From: Shewanella psychropiezotolerans
GTDB taxonomy: Bacteria > Pseudomonadota > Gammaproteobacteria > Enterobacterales > Shewanellaceae
Reading direction: 5' to 3'
Length of the DNA: 64,000 bases
Assembly (NCBI RefSeq): GCF_007197555.1
Contig: NZ_CP041614.1
Span: forward strand, 2,596,001 to 2,660,000
Shown: one piece after another, positions 17,306 to 25,728 of the stretch
Position numbering within the stretch: the first letter of the stretch is position 1
Layout: the number at the start of each line of letters is the position of its first letter
Notes under the pieces: generated by a model
Seen by the model: the letters and a program-made list of their open reading frames with translations, nothing else
What the model was told of the DNA's origin: nothing
Database searches by the model: none
Position numbers and translations under genes: made by a program

Positions 17306-17836
17306 TGCTAAGTTTGACATTAATTGGCTTAGTTTTGCTTAAATTTAGGTTTAAAGGGCCAGTCGCTGGAAATTGAGTCAATGTCGGTGCAGTGATACTC
17401 GCTTATCATGGTCTGTCTCATCCTGTTTTGTATGGGATACTTGATAAGTGAGAGTCCGATGAAGTATTGCCAATCCTTTTTTCTGATCCACAAAACACCT
17501 AGTGTCATTTCTGTGTACTGAGACTTAATCTTATCAGCATCTAAAAATATAAGTATAGGACCTTATGTATCTGTCGTTAGTGCTGAGTAAGGCTAGGTAA
17601 ACTCTTCGTTGTATTGTCAGTTTTATTATAAACAGGTATGTGAAACATAAAAATATAAAACTTTTATTGATAGATTATCCCTCCGCAAAAAAACAAATAT
17701 AAAGGGGTTGTGATTAAATAATAACTTGCGTGTTATTCATTGTTGCTTATTTGTTTTCTTGCTCTGTATGCAATAAATGACATGATTTTAGTTATATATC
17801 ATTAAAAAAGACGGATACCTGGAGGAAGAGACGCTA
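17306..17836. other. AT-rich leader region of the effector-like locus
   Basis: This 531-bp gap precedes the three-gene effector/chaperone unit and must hold its promoter. There are A-rich tracts near 17689 and 17803 that could be searched for an AraC-type (ExsA-like) activator site, but I could not define one. The first gene has a GGAGG ribosome binding site at 17821. Confidence 0.4.
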
Positions 17837-18958
17837 ATGCCTATAAATATAACTAATAATCTGCACACCATAACTGGAACTGCTGGAACCAGTGTCACAT
17901 CTCATGATGCATTGCCTGCTAGTACGCTAAAAATATCAGGGGTACTTCAAAAGCCACTTTCACTTGCTTCGATACAATCCACTAGTTCAACACTAGAACA
18001 AAGTGGGATGCAAGAACAGCATTTAACTGGGTTAACGTCTTCAACATTGGCTAGTGATTTACACGCAGATGGCAGGCTGATTACCGAAAAACTAGCTAAT
18101 ATTATTAATAAGTTACATGAGAATATCACTAGTTCAAACCTTGTAAACACTGCGACGAACAAGCCACTTTCATCAATATTAACTATCATGGGTAACCCCC
18201 CGCAGCCGACAGGGATTGTATCTATAGATGATACCGCAAAGTTATCCTATCAACTTGAAAAATTGGCAAAAACATTACCTAAAGGTGATATAAAAGAAAT
18301 TTGTTCCTTACTCGGCCAAAATATGAAAAGTGGCTGGATAACACTAAAAAATCAAGAGTTAAACGCAGAAAAAAAACAACAATTAGCGCCTTTGGGGACC
18401 CCGGGAGCATCAGAAACCCTAAGCCTTTCAGTTGGCGTAAGCTCTGGGGTAAGTTTGTTGCCTGCCTTGGGGGGAACCGGGTCTGTTGGCCCTTATGCTG
18501 AGTTATCTGTCGGAGGCCAAAGAACAACAGGTTTATCGGCTGACGACGAGACGCTTTTTTTTAAAGATTCAACAACGGGCAGTCACGTCAGTGTTGCAGC
18601 GGGTGCAAAAGTAAAGCTCACCGACCAAATCGGTGCAAAATTGGGAGCCAATGCTCAATTTAGTCACACTAATACTCAATTTAAAGAATATGATAGTGTC
18701 GAACAATACGTCGATAGAAAAGGACATCAGCTTAATCGGGCTAATCGTCGTGAATATATTGATAGCTCTAAAAACCATAAGGTAGAAAATTTTGTTAAAA
18801 GTCATCTTCCTTTTAATTTAGGATCCGAATTAAAAAATATAAAATACGAGCGCCAACAAGCGGTAAATAGTCAGCATCGTTTAAATGACTTACTCGAAAC
18901 GGTGTTAGATATAAAAACAAACGTGAACGCCACCCCCCTGAAAGAAGTAAGCCACTGA
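17837..18958 (+). CDS. Candidate type III secretion effector, N-terminal part
   Basis: The frame encodes 373 aa. The first 60 residues are rich in Ser and Thr and poor in charge, with no Sec signal, as is common in type III effectors. Residues 190-290 form Gly-rich, beta-strand-like repeats (for example SLSVGVSSGVSLLPALGG and GAKVKLTDQIGAKLGANA). It ends in a TGA overlapping the next ATG, just after a run of six Cs. The next frame continues with a very similar beta-repeat, so one ancestral protein of about 905 aa may have been split. I do not recognise a named effector family. The effector call rests mainly on the CesT-like chaperone gene downstream. Confidence 0.6.
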   Translation: MPINITNNLHTITGTAGTSVTSHDALPASTLKISGVLQKPLSLASIQSTSSTLEQSGMQEQHLTGLTSSTLASDLHADGRLITEKLANIINKLHENITSSNLVNTATNKPLSSILTIMGNPPQPTGIVSIDDTAKLSYQLEKLAKTLPKGDIKEICSLLGQNMKSGWITLKNQELNAEKKQQLAPLGTPGASETLSLSVGVSSGVSLLPALGGTGSVGPYAELSVGGQRTTGLSADDETLFFKDSTTGSHVSVAAGAKVKLTDQIGAKLGANAQFSHTNTQFKEYDSVEQYVDRKGHQLNRANRREYIDSSKNHKVENFVKSHLPFNLGSELKNIKYERQQAVNSQHRLNDLLETVLDIKTNVNATPLKEVSH

Positions 18959-20556
18959 TGGGACATTATAATACCTGGACGGGAGAAGTTAAATTAGAGG
19001 CTAATGCAGGGATGACTGTCAATATTGGGGAGGCGGGATTAAAACTCGCTGCTGGGGCGACGGTAAGCCATAAAAAATCAGTCACCAATATTTATGAGTT
19101 TGTGCCTAGTCAGTTTTATGATGTCATTAAAAATAATGCAGATAAATTGAAAGAATTACCCGCCAATCTGACTCAGCATGCAAAGGCGATCACCGCTTAT
19201 TCTTCAAGTTCAAACGGTGCGACTAAAGGTTTGAAACTTTTATCACAAGATATTGATAGCTATTATAAAACAGTACAACAATATGATTATTTGAAATCAG
19301 AAAAAAATGCAGACTCAAGCGTCCTTAAGCAACACAGAATAGACAAACATACGATTGAAAACCGTTGGGGAGCCATTGGACGTCATCAGTTTTTGCAATT
19401 TGCTAACGCATCTCATGCTTATTTAGCGCATAAAGCAATGGCAGATGATCCTCAGTCAAAGGCATTAACCACTGAACAACAAACGAGTAAAATGGAGTTA
19501 ATTGCTAATGTTGCAATGAAAACCCAGTCTCCATCAATAGAATATTCCAAGCAACGTTTAGATAAAATTGCGACATTTAAACAGCAAATTTATTTAAAAA
19601 TCACAGACAGTAAAACAGGGATCAATGTGTCGGCTGGCCCCTTTTCTGCTCAGTTAGATGTATTGCAACGTGAACGTATTCACCCTAGTCGAATACGTGC
19701 AGGTAGCTATGTCGATCTCAATCTAACATGGACGGTATCTGGCTCCTTACAAGGCGTTATTGATAAAGCCAGCATTACTGCAAAAATTAATGAAGCTGCG
19801 GCAAAAGAGGGAGTGCAGTTGCCTCAAGAATTTGATTTTTCTCCTGATTTAAGTGGTGGTAAATCGGGAACTGTGCTGATTCGTTTCTTTAAACCTAACT
19901 ACGCAAAAGGAGCTGAGTTTGAAGGAGATACAGGTTATCGACGTCAATTTATTCGTCATTTAAGTTCCGTTTCGGCAGGGGCTGGATTAGGCGCTGCAGC
20001 AATGGTGGTACCTGGGGTCAATGTCGGAGCTAATCTCGGTGTCAATTACAGTAAAACCACAGTATCCAGTGAAACGTTAGGCACTGAAGATCTCACTTAT
20101 AGCATGGTACGTTACAATCGATTCTTCCGTAATTCAGGCAAAGACCCAGCCAATAAAGAATGGCAAGCTTTTGAAAGTAAAAATAAAGTCGAGTATCAAA
20201 AAATATTCCGCCATCTTGGAGACCCAGCACATAAGATCCATAAAGAAGCGCAGCATTTCTTGAGTGAGTTGGTCGATAAAGCCCCTGATGAATCTAATAA
20301 AATCAAGGCTCAGTCATTATTTGATGAATTTAATCAAGCCATGAGCAATTATGACGCGGATCCAACTAGTGAAGATAAACTCAATTCCGCAAAAGCGTAT
20401 TTTAATGAGTTTCTTGAGAAACAAACACTCCCATGGTGGGAAGACCATATGAGTTCTTGGACCGACCTGCCTTTCGTGCAAACTGCCGATTCAGGACTAA
20501 ATCTGGGCACTAAAATTAAAAAAGCTCTAAATCTCCATGAACGAGTGAAAGTATAA
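18958..20556 (+). CDS. Candidate type III secretion effector, C-terminal part
   Basis: The frame encodes 532 aa. It opens with a beta-repeat (VKLEANAGMTVNIGEAGLK) like that near residue 255 of the upstream frame. A mostly helical middle region follows, then a second Gly-rich beta region near residues 335-380 (SVSAGAGLGAAAMVVPG) and an acidic helical tail. No signal peptide or transmembrane helix is seen. The ATG overlaps the upstream stop by one base and has no obvious Shine-Dalgarno core, so expression would rely on translational coupling or on a frameshift near the C-tract at 18933-18938. The reading frame is open upstream to 18889. Function unknown; the beta-rich sections could build a barrel or channel. 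Confidence 0.6.
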   Translation: MGHYNTWTGEVKLEANAGMTVNIGEAGLKLAAGATVSHKKSVTNIYEFVPSQFYDVIKNNADKLKELPANLTQHAKAITAYSSSSNGATKGLKLLSQDIDSYYKTVQQYDYLKSEKNADSSVLKQHRIDKHTIENRWGAIGRHQFLQFANASHAYLAHKAMADDPQSKALTTEQQTSKMELIANVAMKTQSPSIEYSKQRLDKIATFKQQIYLKITDSKTGINVSAGPFSAQLDVLQRERIHPSRIRAGSYVDLNLTWTVSGSLQGVIDKASITAKINEAAAKEGVQLPQEFDFSPDLSGGKSGTVLIRFFKPNYAKGAEFEGDTGYRRQFIRHLSSVSAGAGLGAAAMVVPGVNVGANLGVNYSKTTVSSETLGTEDLTYSMVRYNRFFRNSGKDPANKEWQAFESKNKVEYQKIFRHLGDPAHKIHKEAQHFLSELVDKAPDESNKIKAQSLFDEFNQAMSNYDADPTSEDKLNSAKAYFNEFLEKQTLPWWEDHMSSWTDLPFVQTADSGLNLGTKIKKALNLHERVKV

Positions 20557-20644
20557 ATCACCACTTATGGGAAATTGTGACTGAAAGCAGAGCGTAATAT
20601 AAGCGATAAAAGTAAATCAATAAGCCTAAATAAGAAGTAAGTTA

Positions 20645-21088
20645 ATGCATCATACTGAAACTAAGATAAAAGAACTCTTTTCTGAATTAAGTGATTCAGT
20701 AGGAAGTCATTTGGATATAAAAACTGGCATTTGTGCTCTCTATGATCATGATGGTCAAGAGGCCGCCATTATTGAAATACCTAAAAATAGTGAGATGATA
20801 ATCCTTCATTGCGAGCTGCTCAGTATGAATGAGGGTCTTACTATCGAGGCGTATCAACATATAATGACGAAAAATTTCTCCATTAGTGATATGAAAGGCT
20901 GTTGGTTTGCTTTGGAGCATAATTCTCTAAAGTTATGCACTCAACGTGCGATCACGGACATGAATGGTGTACGTTTTTGTAACTTAGTGAATGGTTTTGT
21001 TCAGCAAGGAAAACAATGGCGAGAAAAATTACCTCAGCTATTAGATCCTGGATTAGACATTCCATTATCGCCCTGGTTAGCGGTGTAA
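20645..21088 (+). CDS. CesT-like type III secretion chaperone
   Basis: This is a 147-aa cytosolic protein with the size and alternating pattern of class I (CesT/Tir-type) chaperones. It has an N-terminal amphipathic helix (residues 3-22), strands with GICALYDHDG and EAAIIEIPKNSEMIILHCELL-like alternation, a central helix (about 61-72), then strands (GCWFALE, SLKLCTQ) and a long C-terminal helix (NLVNGFVQQGKQWREKL). Such chaperones dimerise and bind the N-terminal region of a cognate effector to guide it to the type III ATPase. It lies 88 bases after the split effector-like gene and before a terminator, which is the usual effector-chaperone layout. An AGAAG-type ribosome binding site precedes the ATG. 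Confidence 0.72.
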   Translation: MHHTETKIKELFSELSDSVGSHLDIKTGICALYDHDGQEAAIIEIPKNSEMIILHCELLSMNEGLTIEAYQHIMTKNFSISDMKGCWFALEHNSLKLCTQRAITDMNGVRFCNLVNGFVQQGKQWREKLPQLLDPGLDIPLSPWLAV

Positions 21089-21097
21089 AATTGAGTC

Positions 21098-21127
21098 TGA
21101 GCTTGCCTGTTGGCAAGCTCATTTTTT
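21098..21127 (+). terminator. Terminator after the chaperone gene
   Basis: TGAGCTTGCC pairs perfectly with GGCAAGCTCA around a four-base loop, followed by a run of six Ts. It starts 9 bases after the chaperone stop. Confidence 0.92.
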
Positions 21128-21230
21128 ATGACTTAATAGGGCTATTATTCAAAACTCGATAATCAGTACGCGATTTTCAGCTTACCTTTACCTTATGATC
21201 TCAGTTACATAGCCTGCAGTGGTAAGGTTA

Positions 21231-22061
21231 TTAAGCCTCCGACACCACTAGGAATCCTCTTGAATTACCATTATCTTTTATGCTCATAGCTTCAAAGATC
21301 TTATCTGAATCTACCCATACCCAGGTTTGGAAGGTGTTAGATACATCCATGATAAGGAATGAGTCTGAAGCTTTATGGTAGGCCACCACCGGTGAGAAAT
21401 GACCGCTACCAGCTTGGTCCAATACTACACGTGAATAGTTGACGATGGCGTAGGTATCTTGACTCGCAAGTGCGTCGATAAGACTCGCCTTTTGCTCCGC
21501 ATGTGTGACTGCGTTTTTCACAAAATAAGCGTGGGCTGTGAGACCATGGTTTTTAGCTAGGCCCGCTAAATCGGATAACCCCAGTCCATAATCGCTGGCT
21601 TGTTCTTTCTCTTTTTCTTTTCTGGGTTTACCCATGATTTCGAGTTTGGTTTTAGGGCTGAGGTCAACCACTGTATTTTGGGTATATCGCTCGAATAACG
21701 GGCTCCAGTTGTTTTGTGGGAAATAACCTCTGTCTTGCGGCGCTATGATGGACTCATCTGGGGTGATCACATGCTCATCTCTGCCGACACGCAGGGCATT
21801 TAAGATCACTGTCATAGAGGCAACGCCACAATAGACCTTATTTTGCTGGCCTTCGAAATGGGTCGCTAACGCAAAAAAATCATTCTTCACTGCAGATTTT
21901 TCGAGTCTATCTATTCCTTCATGGCTGTCCCAGTGTACCAGTGGGCTGGCGAAAGCCGGTGCATGAGTGAGTAAGTAAAAAATTGAAAAACATAGCAAGG
22001 TAATAAGACATCTACGTATGGTCGTATTTATGGCCTGTGGTTTCATAAAATGTAGTTTCAT
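21231..22061 (-). CDS. Phytochelatin synthase-like exported protein
   Basis: The protein is 276 aa. After a basic N-terminus a hydrophobic segment (about residues 17-38) acts as a signal peptide. The mature part has the papain-like phytochelatin synthase fold: Cys78 in KVYCGVASM, His221 in GSGHFSPV and Asp239 in IMDVSN. Bacterial short forms without the C-terminal metal-sensing domain mainly hydrolyse glutathione to gamma-Glu-Cys and make few phytochelatins. Export to the periplasm is notable. It is divergent from a TonB-dependent receptor with a Fur-box-like site between them, so the two may share metal-linked regulation. The start is the first in-frame ATG; a second lies five codons on. Confidence 0.85.
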   Translation of the reverse strand: MKLHFMKPQAINTTIRRCLITLLCFSIFYLLTHAPAFASPLVHWDSHEGIDRLEKSAVKNDFFALATHFEGQQNKVYCGVASMTVILNALRVGRDEHVITPDESIIAPQDRGYFPQNNWSPLFERYTQNTVVDLSPKTKLEIMGKPRKEKEKEQASDYGLGLSDLAGLAKNHGLTAHAYFVKNAVTHAEQKASLIDALASQDTYAIVNYSRVVLDQAGSGHFSPVVAYHKASDSFLIMDVSNTFQTWVWVDSDKIFEAMSIKDNGNSRGFLVVSEA

Positions 22062-22147
22062 AAAGTGTTTATGGGAGCAGTCTATTTAAGCTGTTTTTAC
22101 TAAGCATTTGTAAGACGTCTACAAAGGCTTAGTGATTTCCGCTTAGT

Positions 22148-22166
22148 TAGAATGATAAGCATTACT
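22148..22166. promoter_or_regulatory. Fur box-like site
   Basis: The 19-bp site agrees with the classical Fur consensus (GATAATGATAATCATTATC) at 14 positions, with its core AATGATAAGCATTA near perfect. It lies 18 bases before the receptor start and in the only gap between the two divergent genes, fitting iron repression of the receptor. Confidence 0.7.
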
Positions 22167-22183
22167 AGACAGACGGTTCCTTC

Positions 22184-24280
22184 ATGTTCCCTAAAAATAA
22201 GTCATTTTGGGCTGTAATTGCAGCAGTCAGCCCTTTTTATCTCTACGCACATCAAGATCATCAGAATATTGAAGTTATTAGCGTCATGGGAACTAAACAG
22301 CCTATTGCTACGAACAGCTCGGCCATGAAGATGGACATCAGCCAACTGGAGACTCCAGGCTCAATCTCTGTGTATAGTAAGGAGTTAATTGAGGCGCAGC
22401 GTGCTACAAGCTTAGGGCAAGTTTTAAAAAATGATGCCAGTGTGTCCTCTGGGAATGTTCGTCGTAATCGTGAGCGCTTCTATATGCGAGGCTTTATATT
22501 AGAGCCAGATCAAAGTTATCTGCGAGATGGGCAGTTTCATCTGTCACGTTACGCTCAACCCATAGAGTTATATGAGCGTATCGAAGTTCTGAAAGGCCCT
22601 TCAGCCTTGCTCTATGGTAAGTCGACTCCCGGTGGCATGATCAATATGGTGACAAAAAAGGCCCAAGAAGAACTGCAATTTAGTTTTCAGCAGGAGTTTG
22701 GCTCGTTTGGATTCAATCAATCAATACTCGATGTGGGCGGGGCCTTGAATGCATCAGGAAGTATACGTTCGAGAGCAATTTTGTCTAAGTCTTCCCAAGA
22801 TGGCTGGCGCAAATACAAAGATGGCAGCTATGCGGGCCAGGAACGCTTTGTCGGTGCTCTGATGTTGGAGGCCGACCTCAGCGAGGATACCACTCTCAGT
22901 CTTAATTACGACCGCACTCGAGATGAAGGCGCATTAGACATGGGACCCCAGCACCTTAAAAATGAGCAAACGGGTAAGTATGAACTCGCCGGGAAACGAG
23001 GTTATATCTGGGATATGCCCTGGTCCGCGCGAGAGTCGACCGTTGAGAACATGGGCTTTAGCTTAAATTCTCATCTTGACGATGATTGGTCGATACAGAT
23101 GGGCTATAACCAGCAACGCCATGAAAGACAAAGCCTGGAGAGTCTCTATGGCAAGATACAGAAAATGGATTTGGCGGAAGGGACCTATGAACTGCGTGGG
23201 CGAGATACCTATGAGAAGTTTGATGTGTCGACGGCATTCTTCGATCTCAAAGGCGAATTTTATACCGGAAATATTCACCATAGGCTGTTGATGGGAACTA
23301 GCATGGTGGATTACGATCGCTCTGGTAAACAAAAGAAAATGAAGATAGCTGGTAGGATCAGTATGAACGATGAGCAGATCATTCGCAGGCCCGATGAATT
23401 GGATTATCGAAATGGCGATGCCCTGACCCGGGTGCAGCGGAAAACCTATGGGGTTTATGTACAAGATATGATTGAGTTTAGTGATCGCTGGCACCTGTTA
23501 GCGGGTGTGAGGTTTGACAGGGAGCAGACTCAGGAGGCTACACACAACAATCTCTTGCCGAAATTGGGTTTGATTTATCATCCCAGTGAGAATACATCCA
23601 TATATACGACATACAGTGAAAGCTTCGAGCCTAAAGATCCTGTCTCTAATACAGACGATATCAATTACGGAAAAAAGCTGGATGCCGAGCGTGGTCAGTC
23701 TTTCGAAATTGGCGCTAAGGGTGAGTTTTTCGATGCTAGCCTGTTTCTTTCTGCTGCGCTATTTTCTATTGAGAAGAGTAACAAGGTGGTTACTGTCAAG
23801 AATGGGAAGGGGAAGCCGCCTATTACTACTCAAAATGGTAAGGCCCGTCACCAGGGAATAGAGTTTTCGGCCGAAGGCAAGCTGACGACACGACTGTCGG
23901 TACTCACCTCTATGATGTATCTCGATGCCAAGATTGTCGATGATCCTCTTTATGCAGGCAAGCGAGCCAAAGATACCCCCCAATTCAGTGCCAGTACTTG
24001 GTTTAACTTCGATGTGACCGAAAGCAGCCAACTGTCCATTGGGGCCGTTTATGTGGGCGAGCGTTATGGGGATACACCTAATGACTTCTTGAAACAAGCC
24101 TATGTGAAAGTCGATATGGGCTATAGCCATACCTTTAGTCTTGCCAATGAGCATGAAGCGATTTTGCGAGTGAATGTCGATAATCTGTTTGATGCCGATT
24201 ATCTCAGGGGTGGCTGTAACAACAGCGCCATGTTTGGCGACGGTCGTGCTATCAAGGCGTCAGTGCACTACAGGTTCTAG
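22184..24280 (+). CDS. TonB-dependent siderophore receptor
   Basis: The protein is 698 aa, the usual length for outer membrane siderophore receptors. It has a signal peptide (cleavage after YLYAH or nearby), a TonB-box-like segment close to the mature N-terminus (IEVISVMG), a plug domain with the typical motifs (ERIEVLKGPSALLYG followed by PGGMINMVTKK), and a 22-strand beta-barrel ending in an aromatic residue (VHYRF). The subclass resembles ferrichrome/hydroxamate-type receptors (FhuA/FiuA style plug), but the ligand cannot be read. It is divergent from the phytochelatin-synthase-like gene and preceded by a Fur-box-like site. No siderophore synthesis genes are near. Confidence 0.93.
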   Translation: MFPKNKSFWAVIAAVSPFYLYAHQDHQNIEVISVMGTKQPIATNSSAMKMDISQLETPGSISVYSKELIEAQRATSLGQVLKNDASVSSGNVRRNRERFYMRGFILEPDQSYLRDGQFHLSRYAQPIELYERIEVLKGPSALLYGKSTPGGMINMVTKKAQEELQFSFQQEFGSFGFNQSILDVGGALNASGSIRSRAILSKSSQDGWRKYKDGSYAGQERFVGALMLEADLSEDTTLSLNYDRTRDEGALDMGPQHLKNEQTGKYELAGKRGYIWDMPWSARESTVENMGFSLNSHLDDDWSIQMGYNQQRHERQSLESLYGKIQKMDLAEGTYELRGRDTYEKFDVSTAFFDLKGEFYTGNIHHRLLMGTSMVDYDRSGKQKKMKIAGRISMNDEQIIRRPDELDYRNGDALTRVQRKTYGVYVQDMIEFSDRWHLLAGVRFDREQTQEATHNNLLPKLGLIYHPSENTSIYTTYSESFEPKDPVSNTDDINYGKKLDAERGQSFEIGAKGEFFDASLFLSAALFSIEKSNKVVTVKNGKGKPPITTQNGKARHQGIEFSAEGKLTTRLSVLTSMMYLDAKIVDDPLYAGKRAKDTPQFSASTWFNFDVTESSQLSIGAVYVGERYGDTPNDFLKQAYVKVDMGYSHTFSLANEHEAILRVNVDNLFDADYLRGGCNNSAMFGDGRAIKASVHYRF

Positions 24281-24309
24281 CCGTTAGTGATACATTAAAG
24301 TGAGTGAAA

Positions 24310-24345
24310 TAAAGAGGTGGGCCAATGGCTCACCTCTTTATTTTT
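24310..24345. terminator. Terminator between convergent genes
   Basis: A long stem (TAAAGAGGTG with CACCTCTTTA, extended by GCC/GGC pairs to a three-base loop) is followed on the plus strand by a T-run. It separates the receptor gene from the convergent yecM-like gene and may serve both. Confidence 0.88.
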
Positions 24346-24363
24346 AAAACGACCTGCCAGACT

Positions 24364-24936
24364 CTATTGACGCTCAGACTCGATAACTGCCTTGATACCG
24401 TGGGGATGAATCTTGATACAGATATCATCTTTCTTGAAGGCGATGGTAGGATTTGCCAAGCGTTCATGTTCTCCCTGAGGTGAGCTCATCTTGACCTTGA
24501 TAGCTGATTGTCCGGATAACACAGGTGCAAGTTGCGGCGCCATGTCTAATAGCTGCTGTTTAAGTTCATCACACGTTGTGGCGGTGCAAGCTAATACCAG
24601 TTCGATATGTTCCCAGCCTTCGATTGGGTATTGCTTGTTGCCCGGATAAGGAAGCTCCACGCAATCAATCTTCATCTGTCCCATGATGAGTGGCGTATTA
24701 AGCTCAAAAATCAAGATAGGCCGACCATTGATGATGTTGTTGGAAATGACTTTTCCCTGGCGTTGGAAATAAACACTCAGCGCCTCGGCGGCCTCAACTG
24801 TATTGACTCTTAATGCTGTGTGGTCGCAGGCTAACTTGAGTTGCTTGAGTCCAAGCTCCTGTAGGAAAGTGGTTATTCTGTCGCAGAAAATTGGCCAGGT
24901 ATCGATTAAGACCTGCTCAGATATAGCGTTTGTCAT
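24364..24936 (-). CDS. yecM: YecM family protein (VOC fold)
   Basis: The 190-aa cytosolic protein matches the YecM family, a vicinal-oxygen-chelate-like fold of unsettled function: CDHTALRV with a His, NGRPILIFEL and IDCVELPYPG are family segments, and the length agrees with about 188 in E. coli. I choose the ATG at 24936; the frame also opens at a TTG at 24960, but that adds eight residues not expected for the family. It follows the L,D-transpeptidase gene on the same strand by about 30 bases and could be co-transcribed. Confidence 0.8.
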   Translation of the reverse strand: MTNAISEQVLIDTWPIFCDRITTFLQELGLKQLKLACDHTALRVNTVEAAEALSVYFQRQGKVISNNIINGRPILIFELNTPLIMGQMKIDCVELPYPGNKQYPIEGWEHIELVLACTATTCDELKQQLLDMAPQLAPVLSGQSAIKVKMSSPQGEHERLANPTIAFKKDDICIKIHPHGIKAVIESERQ

Positions 24937-24966
24937 GCTTAGTGATGATCCCAATAGCAATATAGG

Positions 24967-25527
24967 TTAAGGCAAGATCTCGATGGGCGTGCCTTCGTCT
25001 ATGGCGCGCCACAATTCATCCATTTGCGGATTAGTGATGGCGATACAACCATCGGTCCAATTGTACTGTTGCGCTTCTTCGGTGCTGAGAGAAGACCCTG
25101 GATTCTGGCCGTGGATCATTATCTGGCCGCCGGGCTGAATACCTAAGGCACTGGCACGTAATTGATCTTCTTCGTTAGGGTAGGAGATATGTATGGCTCG
25201 GTAGTAAGCACTATCCAACTTTTTATAGTCTAAGGTATAACGCCCTTCAGGTGTTCTTTGGTCTCCCTCTTGGAGCTTATGGCCTCGGGGCCTGTCTCCC
25301 AGAGCTACGTGGTAGCGCCGTAACACTTTTCCGTCCCGCATCAAGGCCATGGTCGAGGTCGACTTTGTCACTACGACGAGATCGATCTTACCTATGTTCA
25401 CAACCGTCGAGCTCGATAATGAGTTTTGCATCGAAGATACTGCCGAGGCCGGCAAAGAGATACCTGCAAAAAGTGTCAGTATCGCTACAGAAAAAAATAG
25501 GTGCATCGGAAAATAATAGCTCATCAA
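24967..25527 (-). CDS. L,D-transpeptidase (YkuD domain)
   Basis: The 186-aa exported enzyme has an N-terminal signal peptide (hydrophobic residues 8-28). The catalytic region is of the YkuD/ErfK type: His in IMIHGQNPG, then after a spacer the active-site motif TDGCIAITN with nucleophilic Cys. This family forms 3-3 peptidoglycan cross-links or attaches or detaches lipoproteins, in the periplasm. The short length, with no LysM domain, resembles the YafK-like branch, whose members can be hydrolases. The start is the first of two adjacent ATG codons. Confidence 0.9.
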   Translation of the reverse strand: MMSYYFPMHLFFSVAILTLFAGISLPASAVSSMQNSLSSSTVVNIGKIDLVVVTKSTSTMALMRDGKVLRRYHVALGDRPRGHKLQEGDQRTPEGRYTLDYKKLDSAYYRAIHISYPNEEDQLRASALGIQPGGQIMIHGQNPGSSLSTEEAQQYNWTDGCIAITNPQMDELWRAIDEGTPIEILP

Positions 25528-25728
25528 TTATTTGAGTTTCGTGGACTTATAATACCTTAATCTGGCAATAAGCACAGGACTTGAGGTATCTGTTTGGTAT
25601 TGTGAAAAAGAAGTGGCAAAATACTCAGCTTATTCAGAGTTAAGTATAATCGTGATTGAGGCAGAGGAAAGCTCGCCGTGATCATTACCTGCACATCCAA
25701 ATTAAGCAGATGAGGAAAGTTCGTTTAC

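Noticed and set aside
17650..17836. Possible ExsA-like or HrpL-like activator site before the effector genes
   Set aside because: A-rich tracts are present but spacing and flanking bases do not match a consensus, and the only GGAACC lies inside the coding region.
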